A DNA stretch of 64,000 bases from Gramella sp. KN1008 (lineage in GTDB: Bacteria; Bacteroidota; Bacteroidia; Flavobacteriales; Flavobacteriaceae): positions 1 to 64,000 of the forward strand of contig NZ_SJDV01000002.1 of the NCBI RefSeq assembly GCF_004332155.1, read 5' to 3'. The notes under the pieces are model-generated. The model was not told the DNA's origin. It searched no databases and saw only the letters and a list, made by a program, of their open reading frames with translations. Position numbers and translations under genes: made by a program. Below are positions 24,949 through 33,717 of the stretch, one piece after another; the first letter of the stretch is position 1, and every line of letters begins with the position of its first letter.

Positions 24949-25683
24949 TCAGATCACCTGGAGATGACGCAAAAGATCATTTCTCATAGTTTTGCTGAGA
25001 GGTAGGGTTCGTCCGGAAATCATCACATGATTGGTGCCTATTTCATCTATGTGTGAAAGATTGACAATGTAGGAGCGATGTATCCTCAAAAACATCCTGT
25101 AGGGAAGTTTCTTTGAAACATCTTTTAAAGTAGTTACAAGCAGATACTGCTTATCGTTAGTAAAGACTCTGCAGTAGTTCCTGTCTGCTTCAATAAATTT
25201 GATATCAGAAAGAGCTATTTTCACCATTTTATCCTTGTAACGTACAAAGATGCGGTCACTTAATAAGGATTGCTCATTTTCCCGGTGTTTCTTCAGACGG
25301 TATTTTTTCCTGAGCCTTTTGAAGGATTCCTTAATTTCTTTTTTCAGAATACTTTTCCTGATATTCTTTTCTGCAGGTAAAAGTTTCTGAAGGTTAATTG
25401 AACTTTCCTCTTTGTCGAAATAGATGACTGAAGATTCCTGTCCGCTTTTATTCTCTCCCTGTGTTTCCACCCCGTTTAGCTGGCCCTTTAGCTTATCGTC
25501 CAGCAGGATCAGGTCTGGGGACTCCTGTTCAATGAAGGCAATGGCATCCTTGGCGCGTGAAAAAATTCCAGTTATTCGGTATCCCAGTTTACTAAGGCTT
25601 AACGATAATTTCGCTGCCATAGGAATATCTTTTTCCACGATCACTATTTCGGAATGCCTTTTCATTTTAGGGTAGCTTTCCAT
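24949..25683 (-). CDS. LytTR-family response regulator with degenerate receiver
   Basis: 244 residues. The N-terminal part (11-about 80) starts like a receiver (IVIVEKD, then LILLDDKL with D62/D63). The region that should contain strands 4-5, the Thr/Ser and the Lys is replaced by a basic, Lys-rich linker (about 75-140). The C-terminal LytTR DNA-binding domain (145-243) is well preserved (IKFIEADRNYCRVFT, FLRIHRSYIVNL, LPLSKTMRNDLL). Phosphorylation control may be lost. No histidine kinase is adjacent; its location upstream of the secreted cluster suggests control of that cluster. Confidence 0.85.
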   Translation of the reverse strand: MESYPKMKRHSEIVIVEKDIPMAAKLSLSLSKLGYRITGIFSRAKDAIAFIEQESPDLILLDDKLKGQLNGVETQGENKSGQESSVIYFDKEESSINLQKLLPAEKNIRKSILKKEIKESFKRLRKKYRLKKHRENEQSLLSDRIFVRYKDKMVKIALSDIKFIEADRNYCRVFTNDKQYLLVTTLKDVSKKLPYRMFLRIHRSYIVNLSHIDEIGTNHVMISGRTLPLSKTMRNDLLRHLQVI

Positions 25684-25736
25684 AAAGATACAGAAACTAT
25701 TGATATTCAGAGTAGTACATTACAATATTATAGGTA

Positions 25737-26378
25737 TCACTCTGATTTTTCGTTGGAAGAAAGATAGAAAGATGGTAATGAGATATGGTATTTCACAACG
25801 ATTAGCCGGATACCAATTACGATAAGGGAAGTTGTAAGATAGATTATATCTGCATCTACCCCAAGATCAAAGAGTATTATATAGACAAAAGCTCCTAATA
25901 AGCAGGCAGTTGCGTATATTTCTTTTCTAAAGATCACAGGGATCTCATTACACAGAATATCCCTTATCACACCACCAAAGGTCCCTGTCATGGCTCCCAG
26001 GGCGATGGAGATAATGGGGTTCAGATCATTTTGTATCCCTGTCTCTACACCTGTGATCGTAAATACCCCGAGCCCGATAGTATCAAAAAGGAAAAGTGAT
26101 TTTTTTAGATAGAACAGTTTGTTTCTGAAAACAATGGCCAGAATGGTGACTAGTCCAATAAGATAGACATAAATTATATTTTCCATCCAGGTTACCGGAG
26201 TGTTACCTATAAGCACATCGCGAATTGTACCCCCACCAATGGCAGTTACAAAGGCGATAATAAAAATCCCGAAAGGATCCAGACGTCTATTCATCGCTGA
26301 AAGTGCTCCTGATATAGCAAAGGCAATGGTTCCAAGTATATCCAGTATGTTAAATAAACTCAATTCCATACTTGGCAA
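25737..26378 (-). CDS. TRIC/UPF0126-family membrane protein
   Basis: 213 residues and about six to seven membrane helices. Two internal repeats each hold the family's glycine-rich turn: AIGGGTIRDVLIG (about 46-58) and GTFGGVIRDILCNE (about 133-146). Bacterial members are related to trimeric intracellular cation channels; some have been annotated as glycine transporters. A start at 26369 (MELSLFNILD) is possible. Divergent from thioredoxin reductase. Confidence 0.88.
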   Translation of the reverse strand: MPSMELSLFNILDILGTIAFAISGALSAMNRRLDPFGIFIIAFVTAIGGGTIRDVLIGNTPVTWMENIIYVYLIGLVTILAIVFRNKLFYLKKSLFLFDTIGLGVFTITGVETGIQNDLNPIISIALGAMTGTFGGVIRDILCNEIPVIFRKEIYATACLLGAFVYIILFDLGVDADIIYLTTSLIVIGIRLIVVKYHISLPSFYLSSNEKSE

Positions 26379-26525
26379 AGGTAAATTTATCTTTTAAATT
26401 TGATGTTAGCCAGGCAGTTTTCTGCCTTATTTTTAGGGTTTATCAACAAATAAACTATCTTAATAACATTAGGTGTAAGTTTTCACCTAAACTACCTACT
26501 TTTACAGAAGCCAAAAATTACAAAA

Positions 26526-27518
26526 ATGAGTGATACTACAGAGAGAATAAAGTGTTTGATCATTGGATCGGGACCTGCGGGCTATACAGCAGCTATCTAT
26601 GCTTCCCGGGCAGATCTTAAACCTGTTTTATATACCGGGATGGAACCCGGAGGACAACTTACCACAACTACTGAAGTTGATAATTTTCCAGGATATCCTG
26701 AAGGCATCGATGGTCCGAAAATGATGATGGACCTGCAGCAACAGGCTGAGCGATTTGGAACTCAGGTTAGGATAGGAATGGTCACTGAAGTTGAACTTTC
26801 TAAAGAAGTAGGAGGTATTCACAGAGCCTGTGTAGATAACAGCACATGGGTGGAAGCTGAAACTATAATTATCTCTACCGGAGCTACCGCAAAATATCTT
26901 GGTTTACCAAGTGAACAAAGACTAAGAGGTGGCGGGGTTTCTGCCTGTGCAGTTTGTGATGGTTTCTTCTATAAAGGTCAGGATGTGGCCATAGTAGGAG
27001 GGGGGGATACCGCGGCAGAAGAAGCTACTTACCTTGCCAATATTTGTAATAAGGTAACCATGCTGATTAGAAAGGATTATATGAAGGCTTCAAAAGCCAT
27101 GCAGCATAGGGTTAACAACACAAAAAATCTGGAAGTAAGATATAATACCGAAGCTGAAGAGATACTAGGAGATCAGGTAGTGGAAGGTCTTAGGATGGTT
27201 AATAATAAGACAGGGGAGAAAGAAGAGATCAAGATCACGGGATTTTTCGTGGCTATAGGTCATAAACCGAATACTGATATCTTTAAAGGTCAGCTGGATA
27301 TGGACGATACTGGTTACCTTATCACAAAAGGGAAGTCTACAAAGACAAATATTCCCGGAGTGTTTGCTTCAGGAGATGTTCAGGACAAGGAGTACCGCCA
27401 GGCGGTAACTGCAGCCGGAACCGGTTGTATGGCTGCGCTGGATGCTGAACGTTACCTGGCAGAAAAGGATAGCCATATGGAAGAAGCGAATGCCGAAGAA
27501 AAAGAGATCAACGCATAA
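26526..27518 (+). CDS. trxB: thioredoxin reductase
   Basis: 330 residues. FAD motif GSGPAGYTAA (14-23), redox-active pair CAVC (C141, C144), NADPH motif GGGDTAAEEA (158-167) and the terminal FAD segment ASGDVQDKEYRQAVTAAGTGC. It reduces thioredoxin with NADPH. The promoter region contains AGGTG...CACCT (26471-26488) and a -7-like TACTTTTA (26497-26504). Ends at a strong terminator. Confidence 0.95.
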   Translation: MSDTTERIKCLIIGSGPAGYTAAIYASRADLKPVLYTGMEPGGQLTTTTEVDNFPGYPEGIDGPKMMMDLQQQAERFGTQVRIGMVTEVELSKEVGGIHRACVDNSTWVEAETIIISTGATAKYLGLPSEQRLRGGGVSACAVCDGFFYKGQDVAIVGGGDTAAEEATYLANICNKVTMLIRKDYMKASKAMQHRVNNTKNLEVRYNTEAEEILGDQVVEGLRMVNNKTGEKEEIKITGFFVAIGHKPNTDIFKGQLDMDDTGYLITKGKSTKTNIPGVFASGDVQDKEYRQAVTAAGTGCMAALDAERYLAEKDSHMEEANAEEKEINA

Positions 27519-27542
27519 CTTCTTTTTAAAATAAAATAAAAA

Positions 27543-27571
27543 AAACGTCCCGTATTGCGGGACGTTTTTTT
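27543..27571 (+). terminator. bidirectional intrinsic terminator after trxB
   Basis: AAACGTCCCG / CGGGACGTTT with a 5-base loop and a T run; an A run on the other side also serves the convergent lipoprotein gene. Confidence 0.9.
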
Positions 27572-27588
27572 TCAGGATATTACCTGGA

Positions 27589-27888
27589 TTAGTTATCGGT
27601 TTTCTTTTTCACCTCCCCATCTTCGATCTTTAGTTTGGATTCGCTGCCATCGGCTCTGTCCACTTTTTTCTTGTATTCATCACCATCCTTTTTGATCTTG
27701 ATCTCATCACCTTCAGCGGTTTCGATCTTTATCTTATCACCACCATCCTTTACTTCAACTTCATTATCCGGATCTTCCATAAGCCTCTGAACTTCGGTTT
27801 TCTCCTCTTCTTCTTCCGCATTCCTGCAGCTCACAAATCCAAGACTTAGAATGAGGATAAAGAAGCCTGTTTTAAATAAATACTTCAT
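27589..27888 (-). CDS. small, highly charged lipoprotein
   Basis: 99 residues from the ATG at 27888, giving signal MKYLFKTGFFILILSLGFVSC with a lipobox Cys. The rest is nearly all Lys/Glu/Asp with short imperfect repeats of the type GDxIKI/GDEYKKK, likely an extended beta-hairpin or disordered polyampholyte. No enzymatic motif. Convergent with trxB. Confidence 0.65.
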   Translation of the reverse strand: MKYLFKTGFFILILSLGFVSCRNAEEEEEKTEVQRLMEDPDNEVEVKDGGDKIKIETAEGDEIKIKKDGDEYKKKVDRADGSESKLKIEDGEVKKKTDN

Positions 27889-27971
27889 AATATTTGATTT
27901 AAATTTCACGGTAAAACTATGCAATCCCGGAATTAAGCGTTCAGAATTTTGAAAATTTTAGGATTTCTCTC

Positions 27972-28814
27972 TTAGTTGAAAAGTCCTTTCCCGAATTCTT
28001 TTTTTGCTATAACCGCTTCATCAGTAAATTCCAATAGCTCAATGTTAGGAGTATTGAAAATCTCGGTTTCGCTATTTCCCTTAGCTCTTAATTGAAGATT
28101 CTCTATAACGTTCACCTTATTTTCAGAGTCTCCCTCAGCCAGTACCACGGCATTGACACACGCGAGATTCTCGCCATCGAATTCAGCCGACTGGTCGGCT
28201 CTTAATTCAAATTCTTCTATATCCCCATCTATCCTGGCATTTGCCTTTTCATAAATATCAACCTTAAAAAGTGGAGCATTTACAAGGGCCTCTATCCTGG
28301 AAGACTGGTTTAACTGGTAATAGACCTCCGTAGCCGTAACGTTGAGCTCAGCGCGGGAATCGTCTCCATGAATAAGATTAAAATTCCTGGCGGTTAGAGT
28401 GATAAATGCTTTTGAATTATCCCTGGTCTTTAGCTGGAAATCCTGGACGAACAGATCTTCTAAGGACTCCAGTTCTACCTTATCTGAAATTTGAATATTT
28501 CTTAAGGTGTCTGAAAAGGTGATCCTGATCTCCTGAGATTTGGTGCGGCTGAACTCCCTGACTGGTTTAATGTACAGAACCCCACCCACAACCTCACTCT
28601 GAATTAGGTCGTGAAGGTTATCATCTGCCCTGATCTCCATCATGGGTCGGCTACCTTTGAGTATACCTACCTCAAAATCTCCTGAGATCTGAATGGAGTG
28701 GAAGGGAGTAAGATTATATTCTTCGGTTTTTACATTTCTACTCCCTTTTACTTTTTCCTGGGCCTGGCAGGAAAAAAGGATTAGAAGTATTAGAAAAGGT
28801 AGTTTTTTTATCAT
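27972..28814 (-). CDS. DUF2807 head-GIN-domain lipoprotein
   Basis: 280 residues with a lipoprotein signal (lipobox LILFSC, Cys16). The mature protein is a right-handed beta-helix-like DUF2807 domain: FHSIQISGDFEVGILKG near 38-54, then repeating strand motifs such as LKTRDNSKAFITL and LRADQSAEFDGENL. These domains are frequent in Bacteroidota envelopes and often occur next to PspC and PadR genes, as here. It is separated from the PspC operon by a terminator, so it may have its own promoter. Confidence 0.85.
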   Translation of the reverse strand: MIKKLPFLILLILFSCQAQEKVKGSRNVKTEEYNLTPFHSIQISGDFEVGILKGSRPMMEIRADDNLHDLIQSEVVGGVLYIKPVREFSRTKSQEIRITFSDTLRNIQISDKVELESLEDLFVQDFQLKTRDNSKAFITLTARNFNLIHGDDSRAELNVTATEVYYQLNQSSRIEALVNAPLFKVDIYEKANARIDGDIEEFELRADQSAEFDGENLACVNAVVLAEGDSENKVNVIENLQLRAKGNSETEIFNTPNIELLEFTDEAVIAKKEFGKGLFN

Positions 28815-28844
28815 GAGTCAGGTTTAGTATTATATCAAATATAG

Positions 28845-28871
28845 AAAAAGCCTCCCAAAGGAGGCTTTTTT
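28845..28871 (-). terminator. intrinsic terminator of the PadR/PspC operon
   Basis: AAAAAGCCTCC / GGAGGCTTTTT with a 3-4-base loop; on the minus strand it follows the 51-codon ORF directly. Confidence 0.85.
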
Positions 28872-28879
28872 TCAGTCGG

Positions 28880-29035
28880 TTAGCATTCCAGCAACTGTTG
28901 CTGGGCCTTGAGTTTCTGAAAGATCTCGGTTTGATCTTTCGGTAAATCATTGTGAGCGGTTTTTGGTTCTTCCATCTGATGACCGAATAAAAGACCCATG
29001 ATGAAACTTATTAAAAGATTGATGAGAGTGCCCAT
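28880..29035 (-). CDS. 51-residue membrane-associated small protein
   Basis: ATG at 29035, two bases after the stop of the PspC gene, TAA at 28880-28882. It encodes a hydrophobic N-terminus (MGTLINLLISFIMGLLFG, one membrane segment) followed by a polar tail ending QKLKAQQQLLEC, probably helical with a final Cys. Tight coupling to the PspC gene and a terminator 8 bases after its stop support that it is real. Function unknown; it may help PspC-like membrane sensing. Confidence 0.7.
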   Translation of the reverse strand: MGTLINLLISFIMGLLFGHQMEEPKTAHNDLPKDQTEIFQKLKAQQQLLEC

Positions 29036-29037
29036 GA

Positions 29038-30798
29038 TTAGTTGTTTATTTCAATTCCGTTGCTGTCTATTCTTACCCGATGTACCTTCTGATCGTTCAC
29101 TTCCAGACCTTCGTCATTTACCCTGATATTAAGCTCCTCACCATTTACATTTACTCTTGCATTGAAATCATCAGAGCTATCCCAGTCTTCACTCTCTTCA
29201 TCCCAGGTGTCATTTTCCGAATCATCCCAGGTGTCTACGGGGCAATCTTCACAGGAAGTCTCATTCTCCATGATTTTCAGAAAATGCCCTTCTTCGCCAC
29301 TTATCAGGATATCCCCGTAATAGTCGGTATTCCTGTGGAAAGACGAAGTGTTCTCATCTGCATACAAGGTAGTCCCTTCAGGCAGGAAAAGTGTTACCTG
29401 TACTTCCTGGTCGCGATAACCATAGCTTGAATCTGAAGTGAAATAACTGTTAAGCAACAGCTCATTTCCTATAAGACTGGTAGAATAATTAATATTCTCT
29501 GCTCTGGTCTGGGCATCCTGATAATCCTTTCCTTCTGCCGATTTCACGATCTCCATTTTGGCGAGGGAATCCTTGGTGGACTTCACTATAAGTCTTATAT
29601 CGTTCCCTACAAGGAGCTTATTTCCATTTTCGTAAGCTATCCTGAAATCGGAGCTGCGCCAGTTCTTTCTGGACAGTTCAGAGTTATGTCTCATTCTCAG
29701 AAATAAGGTATCGGTAGGCGCGATTGTCAGCTTTTCGGTACTGGCCACATCACTATCAAAAGCCCTGTGGGTCGCCTGGCTGATACCAATAACACTTAAT
29801 CCGATTACTGACAGTAGCCAAACACCTAATAAGGTAAGTAAGGCGATCCTGCCAATAGACCTCAGGTTCTTTACAAGTATCTTTAGTCCTAATACGAAAA
29901 GGAAGAAGAACGGGATACCTACTGCAAAGAAGCATAGAAGGGATAGTACCCATAAAGGCGCTCCTGTGTTCACCATTTCTACATAATCTGTCCATGGTGC
30001 TTCTATGATTCCAAAGGTTCCAACTGCGAACAGCCCAACAAACAGTGCTATAAGAGTTGATCCAGCGATTAGTAATAATAATATACCTACGAACTTTACG
30101 AATAGTTTCAGACAGAACTTGATGATATTACCAAGGGTTGTAGCGGCAGAGCTGGCACCGGCACTGGCCTGTTTGCCATATCTCTCGTAGTCTACATTTT
30201 TTATACTATCTGAAACCTCGTGAAAACCCTCGCGTATCTTCTTCTCGATATTGCTGATGGTAACCTCCTCTCCGCGCATAGCCAGCTTATCGGCTGTGGT
30301 TTTAGCTTCTGGAACAAAGATCCAGAAAGCGATATAAATCAGGATAAAGGCTCCACTGGAGAAGATGGTCAGTAAGATCCATAATAACCGTATCCAGATG
30401 GCTTCAATCCCAAGATAGTGACCCAGGCCTGAAGATACACCTCCAACATATCCGTTTTCGGGATCCCTGAAAAGTTTCTTTCCAACAGTCTTTGTAGACT
30501 GAGTTCTTTTAGGTTCGTCTTCGAAGATCTCTTCATCCACCATGTAATCTTCGGGTTGTCCCATAATGGTGATGACTTCTTCTACTTCTTTTACGCTAAT
30601 TACCTGACGTTCATTTTTGATCTTTTCATTAAATAATTCAGCAATACGAGCCTCGATGTCTGAGATGATCTCATCACGCCCCTGCGTATTGGAAAAGGAA
30701 TGCCTTATAGCCTCCAGATAACGCTGTAGCTTGGCATAAGCATCCTCATCTATATGAAAGAAAATGCCGGCAAGATTTATATTTACTGTCTTATTCAT
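29038..30798 (-). CDS. PspC-domain membrane protein
   Basis: 586 residues. An N-terminal cytosolic helical part (1-100) resembles a HAAS-type signalling region (IRHSFSNTQGRDEIISDIEARIAELFNEK). The PspC domain follows (about 108-165: LFRDPENGYVGGVSSGLGHYLG plus two helices), then three further helices (about 230-350), and a large extracytoplasmic beta-rich, Asp-rich C-terminal part. It overlaps the PadR gene by 8 bases. By analogy with PspC it may sense envelope stress; partners are the PadR repressor, DUF4870 protein and two tiny proteins. Confidence 0.88.
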   Translation of the reverse strand: MNKTVNINLAGIFFHIDEDAYAKLQRYLEAIRHSFSNTQGRDEIISDIEARIAELFNEKIKNERQVISVKEVEEVITIMGQPEDYMVDEEIFEDEPKRTQSTKTVGKKLFRDPENGYVGGVSSGLGHYLGIEAIWIRLLWILLTIFSSGAFILIYIAFWIFVPEAKTTADKLAMRGEEVTISNIEKKIREGFHEVSDSIKNVDYERYGKQASAGASSAATTLGNIIKFCLKLFVKFVGILLLLIAGSTLIALFVGLFAVGTFGIIEAPWTDYVEMVNTGAPLWVLSLLCFFAVGIPFFFLFVLGLKILVKNLRSIGRIALLTLLGVWLLSVIGLSVIGISQATHRAFDSDVASTEKLTIAPTDTLFLRMRHNSELSRKNWRSSDFRIAYENGNKLLVGNDIRLIVKSTKDSLAKMEIVKSAEGKDYQDAQTRAENINYSTSLIGNELLLNSYFTSDSSYGYRDQEVQVTLFLPEGTTLYADENTSSFHRNTDYYGDILISGEEGHFLKIMENETSCEDCPVDTWDDSENDTWDEESEDWDSSDDFNARVNVNGEELNIRVNDEGLEVNDQKVHRVRIDSNGIEINN

Positions 30799-31135
30799 GA
30801 TTTTTCTTTTTTTGAGTGGTTACGATGTTCACTGCAGACTGCAGTTCTTCCCAGGTTCCTGTAAGTTCCCTGAGGAAAATTTTACCGGTTTCGGTAAGGC
30901 CGTAGTATTTTCTTGGCGGCCCGCTGGTAGATTCTTCCCACCGGTAGTTGAGAAGTCCGGCATTTTTCAGCCTGGTTAGAAGAGGATAAATAGTCCCTTC
31001 TACCACCAGCAACTTTGCGTCTTTTAATGTGTCCAGAATTTCTGCTACATAGGCGTCTTCGTCCTTTAGAACGGAGAGTATGCAGTACTCCAGTACACCC
31101 TTACGCATTTGTGCTTTTGTATTTTCGATCTTCAT
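30791..31135 (-). CDS. PadR-family transcriptional regulator
   Basis: 114 residues, winged helix typical of the short PadR subfamily: VLEYCILSVLKDEDAYVAEI, EGTIYPLLTRLKNAGLL and GPPRKYYGLTETGK. It probably represses its own operon until an envelope signal or small ligand is present. Its start overlaps the DUF4870 gene by 4 bases and its end overlaps the PspC gene. Confidence 0.92.
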   Translation of the reverse strand: MKIENTKAQMRKGVLEYCILSVLKDEDAYVAEILDTLKDAKLLVVEGTIYPLLTRLKNAGLLNYRWEESTSGPPRKYYGLTETGKIFLRELTGTWEELQSAVNIVTTQKKKNHE

Positions 31136-31671
31136 GTTGTTTGTTTTTGGGTGTCATTAAACTGTTCATTTTTTGATTGATGTGATTGATGGTTATTGTC
31201 ATCGGGCGTGCTTGGCCCAATAAAGTTGATGGTTAATGGATAATTATATAGTTTACCGTCACTGGCCCTGATGCTGGCATGAATTACGGTAAAGAGTTCC
31301 AGTATAAACAGACCCAGTAAAAGAATTCCAAAAACCCCTAAGGTGATAAAAAAGGGCAGGGCATCTGCAAAATTTTCTATTACAAAGGAATCTTCATACA
31401 GGAAGAGCGGTTCCCTAATACTGAATTTTATCCCGAAATAGATAAAGGTTACGGCTCCTGCCGCAAGCAAAAAGACCGTGTAGAGAAAAATGCTGATCTG
31501 AAAATTCAGGGCGTTTCTTCCGTGATGATCTACAAAAGGATCCTGTTTGCGGCTTAGCCATAACAAAGTTGGAAATATGAAATTTCCCAACGGGATAAAA
31601 AACTGGCTGAATACTGATAGATGAAGTACGGTAGCCAGCGTGGTGTTTTGATTGATGTTTTCTGAAGTCAT
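31132..31671 (-). CDS. DUF4870-family membrane protein
   Basis: 179 residues with three to four membrane helices. The conserved FPTLLWLSRKQDPFVDHHGRNALNFQ block (about 34-59) is the DUF4870 hallmark. The C-terminal tail (about 150-179) is polar, His/Gln/Asn-rich and probably disordered. First full-size gene of the PadR/PspC operon, 28 bases after the 36-residue ORF. Function unknown. Confidence 0.88.
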   Translation of the reverse strand: MTSENINQNTTLATVLHLSVFSQFFIPLGNFIFPTLLWLSRKQDPFVDHHGRNALNFQISIFLYTVFLLAAGAVTFIYFGIKFSIREPLFLYEDSFVIENFADALPFFITLGVFGILLLGLFILELFTVIHASIRASDGKLYNYPLTINFIGPSTPDDNNHQSHQSKNEQFNDTQKQTT

Positions 31672-31699
31672 TTTTATTTTTTTAGTGTTTAGAATAACC

Positions 31700-31810
31700 C
31701 TATAAGAAAATAGTTGTTAGAAAGTAGGTATAGATAAATGCTACTACTAGATAGATCTTGATTTTCTTTACATTTAATGCAATTTCCTGAGTGTTAGATG
31801 GTTTGTTCAT
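31700..31810 (-). CDS. 36-residue single-span membrane protein
   Basis: ATG at 31810 to TAG at 31700-31702. The sequence begins MNKPSNTQEIALNVKKIKI and then has one hydrophobic helix of about 17 residues (YLVVAFIYTYFLTTIFL) at the C-terminus. It is preceded by a good Bacteroidota promoter (31857-31889) on the minus strand and followed by the DUF4870 gene. That supports a real leader gene of the operon. Function unknown. Confidence 0.6.
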   Translation of the reverse strand: MNKPSNTQEIALNVKKIKIYLVVAFIYTYFLTTIFL

Positions 31811-31856
31811 GATGATGAATTTTGATTGATGATACATAACCTATTAGATTCTTATA

Positions 31857-31889
31857 CAAATATATGGCTAAAAGAAGGTATTATGCAAA
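31857..31889 (-). promoter_or_regulatory. promoter of the PadR/PspC operon
   Basis: Minus strand: -33 TTTG (31889-31886), a 21-base spacer, then -7 TATATTTG (31864-31857), both perfect matches to the Bacteroidota consensus. The 36-residue ORF begins about 47 bases further on. Confidence 0.65.
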
Positions 31890-31979
31890 ACAAAGTACTA
31901 AAAATTAACAAATATTTAAGAATTTAAGACTCGTGTATATTTCCTATTTTTATAAAAAAATCAAACAAAACCTTTTTAA

Positions 31980-32438
31980 ATGAAGCTTTCGCCCTCAAAA
32001 CTGAACTCTTTTTTAATTATGAAACTACCAAGTGCCTGGTTATGTGGTGTGAGGGTAAAACATATAGATGAATCCCAGTGTGAAGTGGGGGTTAAGCATC
32101 GCTGGATAAATCAGAACCCTTTTGGATCCATGTACTGGGCCGTGCAGGGCATGGCAGCCGAATTAAGTACAGGAGCACTGGTAATGGACAGGATACAGCA
32201 GTCTGGAGAAAAGATCTCAATGCTCGTAGCCCGGAATAAATCTAGCTTTTCAAAAAAGGCCCGGGGAAAAATAAGTTTTAACTGTTACGATGGTGAAAAA
32301 ATAGCTACTTATATAAAAAAGACGATCGAAACAGGCGAAGGACAGGTTTTCTGGACCAAAGCAGTCGGAGTTGATGAGGCCGGAGATGAAGTTTCGGTCT
32401 TTGAATTTGAATGGACGGTGAAAGCTAAAAAGCTTTAA
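31980..32438 (+). CDS. DUF4442 hotdog-fold protein (thioesterase-like)
   Basis: 152 residues. LPSAWLCGVRVKHIDESQCEVGVKHRWINQNPFGSMYWAVQGMAAELSTGA is typical of DUF4442, a hotdog-fold relative of PaaI-type acyl-CoA thioesterases: the NQNPFGSMYWA stretch starts the central helix. Catalytic residues of characterised thioesterases are not clearly present. Single gene, divergent from the PadR/PspC operon. Confidence 0.82.
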   Translation: MKLSPSKLNSFLIMKLPSAWLCGVRVKHIDESQCEVGVKHRWINQNPFGSMYWAVQGMAAELSTGALVMDRIQQSGEKISMLVARNKSSFSKKARGKISFNCYDGEKIATYIKKTIETGEGQVFWTKAVGVDEAGDEVSVFEFEWTVKAKKL

Positions 32439-32559
32439 GCTATAAATGATAAGCTGATAGCCTTCTAATTTCACATTAAGAGAATATCCCTGTGTAGAGC
32501 TTAATGCTTACAGTGGTGGATACTCAATAATATAATAAACATTCTTAAAGCTTAACAAA

Positions 32560-33360
32560 ATGAATGCACACGAAATAGACTATCAGATCTTTGGGGAAGA
32601 GATGCAGTATGTAGAATTAGAATTGGATCCCCAGGAGGCGGTGATCGCCGAGGCCGGGAATTTCATGATGATGGATGACGGAATTAGAATGGATACCATT
32701 TTTGGTGATGGATCTAAACAAAATGAAGGTTTTCTTGGAAAAGTACTGGGAGCCGGGAAGCGCTTACTTACAGGTGAAAGTCTCTTTATGACCATTTTTT
32801 CAAATGAGATCCAGGGTAAGAAAAAGATAAGTTTTGCATCACCCTATCCGGGCAAGATCATCCCTATAGATCTCACCAGATTCAATGGAAAATTCATATG
32901 TCAGAAAGATGCTTTTTTATGTGCGGCAAAGGGAGTATCAATCGGTATCGAATTCAGTAGAAAATTGGGACGAGGCTTTTTTGGGGGTGAAGGTTTTATA
33001 ATGCAGAAAGTAGAAGGAGATGGAATGGCCTTTGTTCATGCAGGAGGTACTATGGCCAAAAAGGAATTGCAACCTGGAGAAAAACTTAAGGTGGATACAG
33101 GCTGCATTATTGGTTTTACTCAAACGGTAGATTATAATATAGAATTTGTGGGTGGGATTAGAAATACGCTCTTTGGCGGTGAAGGTTTATTCTTTGCCAC
33201 GCTTACCGGCCCCGGTACTGTATATATCCAATCCTTGCCTTTTAGCAGGCTGGCCAGCAGGGTACATCAGGCCGCTCCGCAGGGAGGTGGAAAAGATAAA
33301 GGTGAAGGCAGTATCCTGGGTGGAATAGGAGATGTTCTAAGCGGTGATAACAAATTTTAA
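32560..33360 (+). CDS. AIM24/TIGR00266-family protein
   Basis: 266 residues of beta-strand-rich, glycine-rich sequence. Family blocks are visible: VIAEAGNFMMMDDGI, GKVLGAGKRLLTGESLFMTIF, GEGFIMQKVEGDGMAFVHAGG and SLPFSRLASRV near the end. The fold is a duplicated jelly-roll-like beta sandwich. A disordered GGGKDKGEGS linker sits before the C-terminus. Function in bacteria is unknown. Confidence 0.88.
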   Translation: MNAHEIDYQIFGEEMQYVELELDPQEAVIAEAGNFMMMDDGIRMDTIFGDGSKQNEGFLGKVLGAGKRLLTGESLFMTIFSNEIQGKKKISFASPYPGKIIPIDLTRFNGKFICQKDAFLCAAKGVSIGIEFSRKLGRGFFGGEGFIMQKVEGDGMAFVHAGGTMAKKELQPGEKLKVDTGCIIGFTQTVDYNIEFVGGIRNTLFGGEGLFFATLTGPGTVYIQSLPFSRLASRVHQAAPQGGGKDKGEGSILGGIGDVLSGDNKF

Positions 33361-33490
33361 AACTGTTAAAATTTTAAGATAAGTGTTAAAACAAATATTG
33401 TTTTAGTATATTTAGATAACCAAAAAATATCTGCCTATAGTATATTTCTACGCATTTATCAACCTAACTTTAACTAAACAATTTCAAATT

Positions 33491-33688
33491 ATGGCGAGAG
33501 CGATGTTTGAATACACCAAAACGGTACTTGACAAAGTGAGTTTTGATGCAAACTTGTTCTGCAAGGAGGTTAAAAAGGCACTTCAACGTTTGCTTCCTCA
33601 TGAGATAGAGGAATTAAGACTTTGGATTATCTCTTTAACCAGGCAGAATCCGGAATTAAATCAATGTTTAATTTATTTAAATACCTAA
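33491..33688 (+). CDS. small conserved flavobacterial protein
   Basis: 65 residues, mostly helical: FEYTKTVLDKVSFDANLFCKEVKKALQRLLPHEIEELRLWII. I recall near-identical small proteins in many Flavobacteriia, which supports a real gene; no function is known to me. It is single-copy here, ends at a strong terminator and faces oxyR. Confidence 0.75.
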   Translation: MARAMFEYTKTVLDKVSFDANLFCKEVKKALQRLLPHEIEELRLWIISLTRQNPELNQCLIYLNT

Positions 33689-33692
33689 CAAG

Positions 33693-33717
33693 AAAGCGGC
33701 CCAAAAGGCCGCTTTTC
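33693..33717. terminator. bidirectional terminator between the small protein and oxyR
   Basis: AAAGCGGCC / GGCCGCTTT with a 5-base loop. The stem almost touches the oxyR stop codon, so it serves both convergent genes. Confidence 0.85.

Noticed and set aside
28738..28950. 70-codon minus-strand frame running across the PspC-operon terminator
   Set aside because: It spans a strong terminator and overlaps both the 51-codon ORF and the DUF2807 gene in other frames; the sequence looks random.
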